Part shown: positions 1 through 9,203 of the stretch, piece by piece
Layout: each line of letters begins with the position of its first letter
Numbering within the stretch: position 1 is the stretch's first letter
Notes under the pieces: generated by a model
Told to the model about the DNA's origin: nothing
The model's input: the letters and a program-made list of their open reading frames with translations, nothing else
Database searches by the model: none
Translations under genes and position numbers: made by a program
Origin: Phycisphaeraceae bacterium
GTDB taxonomy: Bacteria; Planctomycetota; Phycisphaerae; Phycisphaerales; UBA1924
Assembly (NCBI GenBank): GCA_019636675.1
Contig: JAHBXC010000003.1
Span: forward strand, 372,001-436,000
DNA length: 64,000 nt
Direction: 5' to 3'

Positions 1-876
1 GCGCACGTGATGTTCAATGTCATCATCGCGTGCGCCGTGTTCTTCATCCTGCCGGCGTTCACGGACGCCGTGGTGTGGTTCGCCGAGCGCGCCGGGGCCG
101 AGTCTGCGTCGGTGCAGGTCGCGATTTTCCACACGACCTACAAGTTGACCGCGGCGCTGATCTTCCTGCCCTTCGCGCTGCCCTTCGCGAACCTGATCGA
201 GTGGATGCTCCCCCAGCGCGGGCCTCGCCTCATCGCGAACCTCGACGACTCGGTCGCCGATGTCGCGGAGGTCGGCGTCGAGGCGGCGCGCCGGTCGATC
301 GCCGGGATCGCGGCGGCGTCGCTCGACCACGCGATGAAGCCCGAGGACTCTGCCGCGGACCGCCTGCACGACATCGACGAATCGCTCTCGACGGCGCGCA
401 GCTTCCTGACGAAACTCGGCTCCTCGTCGGGCGTGAAGCACCAGCAGGAGCGCATGGTCTCGCTGCTGCACTCGATCGACCACGCCGAGCGCCTCGCCGG
501 CGCGCTGCACGAGCACCGGCTCGCGACGCAGGCCTGGCCCGAGGTCAACCGCGACGCCGGCTCGCCGAAGATCGCCGAGTCGCTGGGCGTCATCGTCGGG
601 TGGATGAAGAACCCCGTCGGGCACGCGCCGGTCGAGGAGGCCGAGAAGCTCTCGAAGGCGGTCGCGTCGTGGCGTAAGGACAAGCGCGAGTCGATCATCG
701 ACATCGCCGCGACGGGCGAGGACGCCCGGCGCGCGCTCGAGCGCCTCGACGCGATCAGGTGGATCGACCGGGTGGCGTACCACGCGTGGCGCCTGACGCA
801 CCACCTGCACGCGCCGGGCGAGGAGTCGGAGCCCCACGCCGAGCTCGCGGCCAAGGTCGAGCCCCACGCGCCGTGA
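1..876 (+). CDS. Na/phosphate cotransporter family protein, C-terminal part (cut by window start)
   Basis: The reading frame is open from base 1, so the gene begins upstream. Two membrane segments are visible near the start (about residues 4-25 and 45-70). The second contains a His-Thr motif followed by a hydrophobic run, as in the second repeat of NptA/YjbB-type sodium-phosphate symporters (AIFHTTYKLTAA). The remaining 210 or so residues are soluble, charged and alpha-helical, which fits the PhoU-like cytoplasmic domain that these transporters carry. The family imports phosphate with sodium across the inner membrane. The catalytic first repeat is outside the window, so assignment rests on the second half only. 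It converges with the P-type ATPase gene, 6 bp away. Confidence 0.7.
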   Translation, partial: AHVMFNVIIACAVFFILPAFTDAVVWFAERAGAESASVQVAIFHTTYKLTAALIFLPFALPFANLIEWMLPQRGPRLIANLDDSVADVAEVGVEAARRSIAGIAAASLDHAMKPEDSAADRLHDIDESLSTARSFLTKLGSSSGVKHQQERMVSLLHSIDHAERLAGALHEHRLATQAWPEVNRDAGSPKIAESLGVIVGWMKNPVGHAPVEEAEKLSKAVASWRKDKRESIIDIAATGEDARRALERLDAIRWIDRVAYHAWRLTHHLHAPGEESEPHAELAAKVEPHAP

Positions 877-882
877 GCGCGA

Positions 883-3633
883 TCAGCGCGCCCGTCGGGC
901 CGCGAACGAACGCCTCACCCACTTCTCGAACCCCACGATCGCGAAGACGCCCGCCGCGACCCCCAGGATCATCGCCCAGTCGGCCAGCCCGATGGGCGCG
1001 CTGCCGAACAGCCGGTTCATGGCCGGGGTGTAGATGTACGCCCCGTGCACGAGCGCCATCGCGCCCAGCCCGACCCAGACATATCTGTTCGAGAACAGCC
1101 CGACGTGCAGGACCGAGTGCGTGAGCGAGCGACAGTTGAACAGGTACGCCGCCTCGCACGCGATGACGACGCTGACCGTGATGCTGCGTGCCTCGCCCGC
1201 GTCGCGATCCGCGAGGATTGCCAGTTTGAACAGCGTGTACGCGCCGCCAGCGATCAGGATGCTTACCAGACCCGTGCGCATCAGCAGCGCGCGGCTGAGC
1301 AGCGGGTCGCTCGGGTCGCGCGGTGGGCGCGACATGATGTCCCGCTCCTGCGGCTCGAACGCGAGTGGGAGCCCGATCAGGATCGCGCAGGTCATGTTGA
1401 CATACAGCACCTGCACGGGCGTGATGGGCAGCACGCCCCCGATCGCGACGCCGGTCAGCACGATCAGCGCCTCGCCGCCGTTCGTCGGCAGCGTCCACGC
1501 GATGAATTTCGTCAGGTTGTCGTAGACGGTCCGCCCCTCCTCGACCGCCGCCTCGATCGACGCGAAGTTGTCGTCCGCCAGCACCATGTCCGACGCGTCC
1601 TTCGCGACCTCGGTGCCGGTGATCCCCATCGCGACGCCGATATCCGCCTGGCGCAGCGCCGGCGCGTCGTTCACGCCGTCGCCGGTCATCGCGACGACAT
1701 ACCCAAGCGACTGCAGCGCGCGGACCAGTCGGATCTTCTGCTCGGGCGTCATGCGCGCGAAGACCGTTGTCTCGTCGGCGAGCGCCGGCAGGTCGTCGTC
1801 GTCGACCTTCGACATCGCCGAGCCGGTGACCACCTCGGGTTGATCGTCGTCGGCGCGCTCTTTGTGCTTCCCCGGGCCCAGGCCGATCTTGGCCGCGATC
1901 GAGGCGGCGGTTGTGGCGTGGTCGCCCGTGATCATCTTCACAGCGATGCCGGCGTCGCGGCAGATCTTCACGGCGTCGATCGCCTCGGGCCTGGGCGGGT
2001 CCATCATCCCGATCACCCCCAGGAATCGCAGCCCTTTCTCGACATGCTCCTCGCGCAGGCGTTCGGTGTCGCCGGTCGCGTCGCCGGTGGCGAAGGCGAG
2101 CACGCGCAGGCCGTCCCTCGCCATCCGCTCCGCTTCGTCGCGGATCGCGTCCGCGTCGAGGTCAGTCGGTTCGCCCGATGAATCCGTCCCGCGCTCGCAC
2201 ATGTCGAGCACGCGTTCGAGCGCGCCTTTGAGATAGACGACGCGCCCCTCGGCGTCGTGTTCGTGCAGCGTCGCCATGTACTGGCGGTCAGACTCGAACG
2301 CGATCGCCGACAGGCGCGTACGGTCTTCGCGCAGCGATTCGGGCTCGAGCCCCGCCTTCGCGCCGACGACGACGAGCGCCCCTTCCGTCGGGTCGCCCTC
2401 GACCGACCAGCGCCCGTCGGACTCTCGCATGGACGAATCGTTGCAGAGCGCGGCGCAGACGAGGCACTCACGCAGGGCGCGGTGCTCGTCGGGGTCGATG
2501 GCGGCGCCGTCCCGAGAGATCTCGCCGCGCGGCTCGTAGCCGGCGCCGGAGACGCTGTACCGCGCGCCCCCAGCGTACACGCGCTCGACGGTCATCTCGT
2601 TTTTCGTGAGCGTGCCGGTCTTGTCCGAGCAGATCACGCTGGTGCTGCCCAGCGCCTCGACCGCCGGGAGCTTGCGGATGAGCGCCTTGCGCTTCGCCAT
2701 GCGGGAGACGCCGATCGCGAGCATGATCGTGATCGCCGCGGGAAGTCCCTCGGGGATCGCGGCGACGGCGAGCGCGACCGCGCCGAGGAAGGTGTCGTAC
2801 ACGCTCTGGTCGCGCAGGAGCCCCATGACGAACACCAGCGCTGCGACGCCCAGGATGGCCCACATCAGCAGCGTGCTGAACCGCGCGATGGTCCGCGTGA
2901 GGGGTGTCGCGATCTGGTCGGCGCTGCCGATCAACTCGCTGATCCGCCCGATCTCGCTCGCGTCGCCGGTCGCGACGACCAGGCCCGTCGCTCTGCCTCG
3001 CGTCACGAGCGCCGAGGAATACGCCATGTTGACACGGTCCGCGAGCTCGGTGCTCTCCGCGAGCGGATCGGCGCTCTTGGCGACGGGCACGGACTCGCCG
3101 GTGAGCGCAGACTCGTCGATCTGCAGGTCGTTGACCTCGAGGAGGCGGAGGTCGGCCGGCACGCGATCGCCCGCCTCCAGCGCGACGAGATCGCCCCTGA
3201 CCAGCTGGCGCGCGTCGACGCGCACGCGTTTCCCGGCGCGGATGACCAGGGCCCGCTCGCTCATCTGCATCCGCAGCGAGTTGATCGCCTTGAGCGCGCG
3301 GGATTCCTGCGCGAAGCCGATCGCCGCGTTGACCACGACCACGGCGAGGATCACGCCCCCGTCCAGCCATTCACCCAGCGCAAGCGTGATCGCGCCGGCG
3401 ACCAGCAGGATGTAGATCAGCGCCGAGTGGAACTGCAGCAGCAGGCGCTTCAGCGGCCCGGCGCTGACGCGGCGCGTGATGTCGTTCGGCCCGTCGCGTT
3501 CGAGGCGCGCCGAAGCGTCATCGCTCGACAGCCCCCTCGACGCATCCGTCCCGAGGCGCGTCGCGGCGTCAGTCGCTCCGAGCGCGTGCCATTCGCCGGC
3601 GCGCTCGGGATCGTTGCGATCGGGCCGGCTCAC
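883..3633 (-). CDS. P-type cation-transporting ATPase (P2/SERCA-PMR1-like)
   Basis: An ATP-driven inner-membrane cation pump of 916 residues. In order: an N-terminal cation-ATPase domain (about 12-75), paired helices M1-M2 (70-108), actuator domain with TGES at 178-181, M3-M4 with PEGLP (294-298), phosphorylation motif DKTGT with Asp337, nucleotide-binding domain, GDGVNDAPAL hinge, and a C-terminal six-helix block. PEGLP in M4 and the large C-terminal membrane block place it with P2-type Ca/Mn or Na/K-like pumps, not heavy-metal P1B pumps; the ion is not determined. The GTG start at 3633 was chosen because it overlaps the stop of the upstream dehydrogenase (GTGA) and removes 135 non-homologous residues of the longer frame. 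The overlap suggests translational coupling with that gene. Confidence 0.93.
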   Translation of the reverse strand: MSRPDRNDPERAGEWHALGATDAATRLGTDASRGLSSDDASARLERDGPNDITRRVSAGPLKRLLLQFHSALIYILLVAGAITLALGEWLDGGVILAVVVVNAAIGFAQESRALKAINSLRMQMSERALVIRAGKRVRVDARQLVRGDLVALEAGDRVPADLRLLEVNDLQIDESALTGESVPVAKSADPLAESTELADRVNMAYSSALVTRGRATGLVVATGDASEIGRISELIGSADQIATPLTRTIARFSTLLMWAILGVAALVFVMGLLRDQSVYDTFLGAVALAVAAIPEGLPAAITIMLAIGVSRMAKRKALIRKLPAVEALGSTSVICSDKTGTLTKNEMTVERVYAGGARYSVSGAGYEPRGEISRDGAAIDPDEHRALRECLVCAALCNDSSMRESDGRWSVEGDPTEGALVVVGAKAGLEPESLREDRTRLSAIAFESDRQYMATLHEHDAEGRVVYLKGALERVLDMCERGTDSSGEPTDLDADAIRDEAERMARDGLRVLAFATGDATGDTERLREEHVEKGLRFLGVIGMMDPPRPEAIDAVKICRDAGIAVKMITGDHATTAASIAAKIGLGPGKHKERADDDQPEVVTGSAMSKVDDDDLPALADETTVFARMTPEQKIRLVRALQSLGYVVAMTGDGVNDAPALRQADIGVAMGITGTEVAKDASDMVLADDNFASIEAAVEEGRTVYDNLTKFIAWTLPTNGGEALIVLTGVAIGGVLPITPVQVLYVNMTCAILIGLPLAFEPQERDIMSRPPRDPSDPLLSRALLMRTGLVSILIAGGAYTLFKLAILADRDAGEARSITVSVVIACEAAYLFNCRSLTHSVLHVGLFSNRYVWVGLGAMALVHGAYIYTPAMNRLFGSAPIGLADWAMILGVAAGVFAIVGFEKWVRRSFAARRAR

Positions 3634-4649
3634 GACGCGCTCGCGACGAGTTTCTCGAGCGTGACGAGGTTGTCGGGGTGCGGCGCGCCCCGTTCGAAGT
3701 CGGTGATGTTCTGCACCGTTGTGTCGGCGATGTTCGTGATCGCTTCCTTGGTGAAGAACCCCTGGTGCGCCGTGATGAGCACGTTGGGGAAGGTCATCAG
3801 GCGCACGAACACGTCGTCCTGGATGACCTTGTCGGACAGGTCGCGGAAGAACAGGTCGCCCTCTTCCTCGTAGACATCGAGCCCGAGCGCGCCGATGTGG
3901 CCGCTCTTGAGGGCGCGAATGACGGCCCTGGTGTCGACCACGCCTCCCCGGCTGGTGTTGATCAGCATCACGCCCTCGGGCATCATCGCCAGCGATTGTT
4001 CGTTGACGAGGTGGTGCGTCGCGGGCGTGAGCGGGCAATGGATCGAGAGCACGCGCGATTCACGCCACAGCGTCTCGAGCGGGACATACTCCACGCCAAT
4101 CGCGGCGAGTTCGTCGTTCGGGAACGGGTCGTGCGCGATCACGCGGCAGCCGAAGCCCAGCATGATCCGCGCGAACGCGCGACCGATCTTCCCCGTGCCC
4201 AGCACGCCCACGGTCTTCCCGTGCAGATCGAAGCCCATCAGCCCGGCGAGGTTGAAGTTCTGCTCGCGAACGCGCGAGTACGCCCGGTGCGTCTTGCGGT
4301 TGAGCGAGAGGATCAGCGCGACCGCGTGCTCGGCGACGGAGTACGGCGAGTACGCCGGCACGCGCAGCGCGGTCAGTCCCAGGCGAGACGCGGCCTCGAG
4401 GTCGACATGGTTGAACCCCGCGGAGCGCAGCGCGAGCAGCCGCACGCCGGCCTTCGCGAGGCCCTCGAGCGACGGCGCGGACGCGTCGTCGTTGGCGAAG
4501 ATCGCGGCGCAGGCGCAGCCCTCGGCCAGCGGCGCTGTCTGCGCCGTCAGCCGCACGTCGAGGTACACGAACTCGTGCCCGTGCCCCCTGTTGGCGGCGT
4601 CCATGATCTCGCGCTCGTACCCCTTGGTGCTGTAGATCGCGACTCGCAT
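3630..4649 (-). CDS. ldhA: D-lactate dehydrogenase / D-2-hydroxyacid dehydrogenase
   Basis: A 339-residue NAD-dependent D-2-hydroxyacid dehydrogenase, probably reducing pyruvate to D-lactate in the cytoplasm. The Rossmann motif GVLGTGKIG lies near residue 150. The catalytic triad is visible as Arg in INTSRGG, Glu in GLDVYEEEGDLFF and His in TAHQGFFTKEA. The YEEEGDLFF stretch and the N-terminal sequence RVAIYSTKGYE are typical of the LdhA subgroup, not of glycerate or phosphoglycerate dehydrogenases. The ATG at 4649 has AGGAG about 8 bases upstream. It is the first gene of a coupled pair with the cation ATPase, whose GTG overlaps its stop. Fermentative use is inferred from the family. Confidence 0.93.
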   Translation of the reverse strand: MRVAIYSTKGYEREIMDAANRGHGHEFVYLDVRLTAQTAPLAEGCACAAIFANDDASAPSLEGLAKAGVRLLALRSAGFNHVDLEAASRLGLTALRVPAYSPYSVAEHAVALILSLNRKTHRAYSRVREQNFNLAGLMGFDLHGKTVGVLGTGKIGRAFARIMLGFGCRVIAHDPFPNDELAAIGVEYVPLETLWRESRVLSIHCPLTPATHHLVNEQSLAMMPEGVMLINTSRGGVVDTRAVIRALKSGHIGALGLDVYEEEGDLFFRDLSDKVIQDDVFVRLMTFPNVLITAHQGFFTKEAITNIADTTVQNITDFERGAPHPDNLVTLEKLVASAS

Positions 4650-4705
4650 CGGCGCATGCTCCTGTGTTCGCGGAAGACGATCGATGATACGGCGTGCACG
4701 CGTCG

Positions 4706-7417
4706 TCAGGGTTTCAGCGATGAACCGCCCTTCACGGCGCCCGCGAACCCCCACGCCGCGAGCGCGACGACGAACAGTCCCAGAAGCACCGTTGCGCCGG
4801 CGTGCCACGCGTCGAGGTCGGGCAGGACCGGCGAGAGCGGCCCAAGCAGCACGAGCAGCAGGCACACGATCGCCGCGAGCACGCCCGCCCTCGTGAACAG
4901 CAGGTACACGATCGTGGCGGTCAGCACGGGCGTCGCGAAACCGATCCACGGGACCTGCCGGAACGAGCCCTGGTCGAACACAAGCAGCCACACCAGCGCG
5001 TACGCGCCGAAGACGAGCGGCGCACGCTTCAGCCACTTGCGCAGCATGACCAGCAGCACCAGATTGATGAATGCGAAGCTGACGGCAAAGCTGGTCGTGT
5101 CGAAAAGCAGCGAGAGCGCCGGCTTCATGCCCAGCCACGGGTTGAGATCCGCAACATCGCTGTCGAACGCTACCCCTCGATGCCACACAGCCACGAGGTT
5201 CGCGCCCTGCTTGGCCAGGCACGCCGTCGCTCCCCCGAGCAGGCCGAGCAGCACCGAGCGACCAACCTCCGGATCGATCACGCGACCCGAGAGCAGACGC
5301 GTCCACGCCACCAGGGACTGTGGCCACGCCCGTCTGACCGCGGGCTCGACAGCGAGGTACGCCAGGCCCACCAGCGCCGCTGCGAAGATCGTCGCGGCGA
5401 GCAGCCTGAAGGGGGCCCGTGCCAGATCAAGCGGGCCCCCATACATGTTCAGCCCGAACCCGAGCAGGGTCATGGCCAGCGTGGCCAGCGCGAGCACGAT
5501 CGCGCCGCGCGCGTCCGCGCGCTGGCTCTGCATGTTGCGGATCGAACCGACGAGGATGAGCGTTATCAGCGTGAGGATCAGGATGATCCACGCCCACTGC
5601 CCGATGACGATCAGCAGCCGCCCGGTCGCGCTCTCGCCCGCCTGCTCATCCCCGGCGACGGTCGCCCAGGGCATCATGACGGAGAAGTGCGTCACACGCC
5701 CGCCCGTGACGCTGGCGTGCACGGTCACCTCGATGCTCGGGTCGTCGGGGTACTGGCCACGCCAGGCGCGGGCTGTGTCCGAGGCGAACATAGGCCTGAG
5801 CGGCGGGTCGATCGGCTCGAACGCGTCGATGTTCAACCCGGCGTGCGCGAACAGCTCACGGAATCGCGGCTCGTCGGGGATCTCCGGATAGGACGATTCG
5901 TGCGATGTGCGCCGGGCCGGGACGCGGTCGAGCCACAGCAGGCGTCCTCGCGTGTCGAGGATCACAACCCAATCGCCCGGGAGGTACGCCGGCGGATTGG
6001 TGATCGTGACGCCCGCGGGGACGAAGTCGTACGCGATGGTGTGGAAGAACCGCTCGGAGCCGCGCAGCGCGAAGAGCACAGAAGGCGGGCTGCCCCGACG
6101 CTGCCACTCGAGCCGGCGCTCGCGCGAGAGATCATCGCGCAGCAACCGATAGATCGTGCCGAACGAGTTGGCGAACATCGTCGCCTCGTGCGAGGCGTTC
6201 GATGGCCACCCGGCGATCGCGAGCGTCTCGCGGGCGCGTTCCTCGAGCACGGCCGGCTGGCGGGGCGTGGGCATCATGCCCCAGCGCTTGGTCAGTGTGT
6301 TGGCGAACACGAACAGCGTGAGCATCGCGAGTGCGCTGAGCGCGAGCGCAGCGGCGCGTCCGGGGCGCATCGTCTCGCCGCTGCCGCTCGCCGCGATCAT
6401 CGAGGGGCTGGGGGTCTCGCCCGCCGCGAGCGCCGCCGCCAGCGGGTCGCCCCCGGGCAGTGCCGCGGCCACAGCGAGCGCCGAGGCGGGTCGCAGCGCC
6501 GGGTCGGGGGAGAGGCAGCGCAGGATCACGCGCTCGACCGCCGGGTCGATGTCGCGCACGAGCGACGAGGGCGCCTCGATCGCTTCGCGCGACTTCAGGT
6601 CGGTGATTGTGCCCTCGTCCCTGGCGTTGATCGCGCGCTTGCCCGTGAACAGTTCATAGAGGACCAGGCCGAGCGAATAGACATCGGTCCTGACGCTCGC
6701 TGCTGCGCCGGCGTGCTGCTCGGGCGCCATGTAGAGCGGGGTGCCGGCCTTGCCGCCGCTCGCGAGTTCTTCCGCGAGGCCGGCGATGCCGAAGTCGGTG
6801 AGGCGCGCCTCGCCGCGCCCGTCGAGCATGACGTTCGAGGGCTTGAGGTCGCGATGGATGATCCCGGCGTCGTGCGCCGCCGCCAGCCCGGCGCAGACCT
6901 GCCGGGCGATCTGCAGGGCCTTGTCGTGGGGCAGGCGCCCGATGCGCCGCGTCAGCGTCGCGAGGTCCTCGCCGTCGACGTACTCCATCGTGAGGAAGGA
7001 CAGCTCGAGCGCCGTCGCGTCGGAGGGCCCGTAGGTCAGCTTCGCTTCGCCGATGTCGTACACGCGGCAGACGTGTCTGTGCGCGACCTGACGCGCGAGG
7101 CGCACCTCGGCGTGCAGTCGGTCGCGCATCGCCGGGCTGCGCGACGCCTCGGGGGGCAGGAACTTCAGCGCGACCTGCTGGCCGAGGCGCAGGTCCTCGG
7201 CGCGATAGACCTCGCCCATGCCGCCCTTGCCCAGGAACGAGACGACCCGGTACCGATCCGCCAGCACGACTCCCGGCGCGAAGCGACCGCCCAGCGTGGT
7301 GCGCGAGTGCGTCGAGGTGTCGTGCGTTCGACCGGACGTCGCGGCGTCCTGGCGCAGCGAGCGGGTCGCGAAGTCGTCCTGCCGGTCCTCGGGTTGTGGA
7401 GGGACTGGGGTGCTCAC
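4706..7417 (-). CDS. membrane-anchored serine/threonine protein kinase
   Basis: A 903-residue Hanks-type kinase with a polytopic C-terminus. The catalytic domain spans about 55-320: glycine loop GKGGMGEVY (63-71), Lys85 in VALK, catalytic HRDLKPSN with Asp190, and DFG at 208-210, all intact, so it should be active. A hydrophobic segment near 370 is followed by about 200 residues of probable exported sensor region. Then come roughly nine more hydrophobic segments from about residue 610 to the end. This kinase-plus-multispan layout is common in planctomycetes and acidobacteria; the signal sensed is unknown. The next gene upstream on the same strand (33 bp away) is an FHA-PP2C phosphatase, so the two probably form a reversible phosphorylation pair transcribed together. 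Confidence 0.92.
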   Translation of the reverse strand: MSTPVPPQPEDRQDDFATRSLRQDAATSGRTHDTSTHSRTTLGGRFAPGVVLADRYRVVSFLGKGGMGEVYRAEDLRLGQQVALKFLPPEASRSPAMRDRLHAEVRLARQVAHRHVCRVYDIGEAKLTYGPSDATALELSFLTMEYVDGEDLATLTRRIGRLPHDKALQIARQVCAGLAAAHDAGIIHRDLKPSNVMLDGRGEARLTDFGIAGLAEELASGGKAGTPLYMAPEQHAGAAASVRTDVYSLGLVLYELFTGKRAINARDEGTITDLKSREAIEAPSSLVRDIDPAVERVILRCLSPDPALRPASALAVAAALPGGDPLAAALAAGETPSPSMIAASGSGETMRPGRAAALALSALAMLTLFVFANTLTKRWGMMPTPRQPAVLEERARETLAIAGWPSNASHEATMFANSFGTIYRLLRDDLSRERRLEWQRRGSPPSVLFALRGSERFFHTIAYDFVPAGVTITNPPAYLPGDWVVILDTRGRLLWLDRVPARRTSHESSYPEIPDEPRFRELFAHAGLNIDAFEPIDPPLRPMFASDTARAWRGQYPDDPSIEVTVHASVTGGRVTHFSVMMPWATVAGDEQAGESATGRLLIVIGQWAWIILILTLITLILVGSIRNMQSQRADARGAIVLALATLAMTLLGFGLNMYGGPLDLARAPFRLLAATIFAAALVGLAYLAVEPAVRRAWPQSLVAWTRLLSGRVIDPEVGRSVLLGLLGGATACLAKQGANLVAVWHRGVAFDSDVADLNPWLGMKPALSLLFDTTSFAVSFAFINLVLLVMLRKWLKRAPLVFGAYALVWLLVFDQGSFRQVPWIGFATPVLTATIVYLLFTRAGVLAAIVCLLLVLLGPLSPVLPDLDAWHAGATVLLGLFVVALAAWGFAGAVKGGSSLKP

Positions 7418-7450
7418 ACGGCGGGCACTGTACCGCAGGACGCCCGGTCG

Positions 7451-9100
7451 TCAGACGCCGATGGAGATCGAGGCGATGGTGACATCGTCCGCGTAGTGCT
7501 CGCTCTCGGCGTGAAGGTGCAGGGCCTGGCTGAGTCGCGCCACATCGTCGTCGCTGCAGTCGCTGCCTCGGAGGGCGTCGAGGGCGGCCTCGAAGCCCAG
7601 CTGCTCGCCCCGGGGGCAGGTCTGCTCCGCCACGCCGTCGCTGAAGAGCACGACCCGATCGCCCGGGGTCAGATCGAGCGATTCGGAGTGATACTCGGCG
7701 AGCGGGTCGATGCCGACGAGCACGCCTCGCTCCGAGACCACGCGGACGACCTCGCCGCTGGCCCGTACGACGGCGGCGTAGCCGTGCCCGGCGTCGACGA
7801 AGCGGATCACCCGCTCGTGCGGGGTCGCGATCCCGAGCCAGAGCGACAGGAACCGACCCTCGCCGACGCGCGCCGGGAGCGACCGGTTAAGGCGCGAGAC
7901 CGCCTGCGCCGGGTCGACGCCGCTCTCGAGCATCGCGCGGAGCTGGGCCTGGGCGGTCGCCATCACGAGGGCGGCGCCCATGCCCTTGCCCGACACATCG
8001 CCCAGGAAGAACGCGACGCCCCCCCCGGGCAGGGCGACGACGTCGAAGAGATCGCCCGCCACGATGCGCCCGGGCTTCCAGTGCAGCGTGTAGGTCGCGT
8101 GGGCCGCCGACCCGGACTTGGGCGGCATGAGGCGCTCCTGCGCCTGGCTGGCGGCGCGGAGGTCGTTCTCGAGCACGAGCTGGCGGCGTTCGTACTCGCG
8201 CCGTCGCAGGTTGCTGAGCGCCACGGAGAACATGCGGGTCAGGGCGGCGAGGTACTCGGAGGAGTCGGCCTCGACCGGCCCGTGGTCGTCGCGCGAATCG
8301 AGATAGACATACGCCTGCACGCTGTCACCGACGACGACGGGCGCGCACATCGCGGCGCGGATACCCAGCGCCGCGATGCTGACGGCGTCGGGGAGTTCGT
8401 CGGGCCCGCGCACGCGCGTGACGGTGCGCGTCGCGCCGGCGGCGCGGATCAGCGAGCGGCTCACGGAGATCTTGTCGAGCCGGACATCGCGCCCGTCGCG
8501 CCGGTGGGCGGCGATCGCCTCGATCTCGTCGCCCGAGCCGGTCGGCCGGATGACCGCGCCCAGGGGGAAACCCGTGCCGACGACGGCGGCCTCGACGACG
8601 GCGCGACCGAGCGCCGGCTCGTCCTGGGCCGCGTGGATCGCTTCGGCGCAGCTCATCAGCGCCTCGAGGCGCTGACGCGCGAGGTTGCCGATGTCCACGT
8701 TGCCCATCGACTCGATCAGCCCGGCGGCCTCGTCCTCGAAGGTCGTCAGGCCGGAGCTGCGCTGGTCGCCGATCTGGACCGCGAACAGCCAGGGCCCGAG
8801 CCCGACCAGATCGCCCGACGCCAGCGGCGCCGGGATCATCTCCTCGAGTTTCACGCCGTTGACCGTCGTGCCGTGGCGACTCCCGGCGTCGGCGATCGTC
8901 CACCCGCCTTCGCCGTGCGCGATGATCGCGTGGCGTCGCGACACCGCCGGGTGCACCAGCAGGATGTCGCTGCCGGGCAGGCGACCGACGACCGCGAGCG
9001 GGCCACCCTCGACGGCGACGGCGCTCGTCGGCGGCCCGGACACCGGCGAGAGCCGCAGCGCCGGGATGGGCGTCGTCACGATCAGGGTGGTGGTTGCCAC
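7451..9100 (-). CDS. FHA-GAF-PP2C (SpoIIE-type) serine phosphatase
   Basis: A 549-residue soluble regulator. The N-terminal FHA domain (about 15-110) keeps the phosphothreonine-binding pattern: GR near the start, SRRHA, and GSRHGTTVNG. A GAF-like sensory domain covers about 165-320 and a short coiled coil leads into a PP2C/SpoIIE catalytic domain (about 345-549). That domain has GDLFD, GDVSGKG, DAGH, FSDGV and the terminal ADDVT metal ligands. Such proteins dephosphorylate phosphoserine on regulators, such as anti-anti-sigma factors. The FHA domain could bind the neighbouring Ser/Thr kinase after its autophosphorylation (inference). The start is GTG 9100; no ATG fits the FHA domain and no strong Shine-Dalgarno is visible, so it is somewhat uncertain. 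Confidence 0.88.
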   Translation of the reverse strand: MATTTLIVTTPIPALRLSPVSGPPTSAVAVEGGPLAVVGRLPGSDILLVHPAVSRRHAIIAHGEGGWTIADAGSRHGTTVNGVKLEEMIPAPLASGDLVGLGPWLFAVQIGDQRSSGLTTFEDEAAGLIESMGNVDIGNLARQRLEALMSCAEAIHAAQDEPALGRAVVEAAVVGTGFPLGAVIRPTGSGDEIEAIAAHRRDGRDVRLDKISVSRSLIRAAGATRTVTRVRGPDELPDAVSIAALGIRAAMCAPVVVGDSVQAYVYLDSRDDHGPVEADSSEYLAALTRMFSVALSNLRRREYERRQLVLENDLRAASQAQERLMPPKSGSAAHATYTLHWKPGRIVAGDLFDVVALPGGGVAFFLGDVSGKGMGAALVMATAQAQLRAMLESGVDPAQAVSRLNRSLPARVGEGRFLSLWLGIATPHERVIRFVDAGHGYAAVVRASGEVVRVVSERGVLVGIDPLAEYHSESLDLTPGDRVVLFSDGVAEQTCPRGEQLGFEAALDALRGSDCSDDDVARLSQALHLHAESEHYADDVTIASISIGV

Positions 9101-9203
9101 GCGGGGATGATAACAACGCGACCAGCGAGCGGGCCCGATTTCGACGCGATCCGGGTCCTTCCCGGGGCGCGCGACCGTGGGGATTCGGGGTGGGCCCCGG
9201 GGC

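Noticed and set aside
3634..4038. N-terminal extension of the cation ATPase to an ATG at 4038
   Set aside because: The extra 135 residues lie in the D-lactate dehydrogenase gene in another frame and look like antisense-style sequence; GTG 3633 fits the family length and overlaps the upstream stop.
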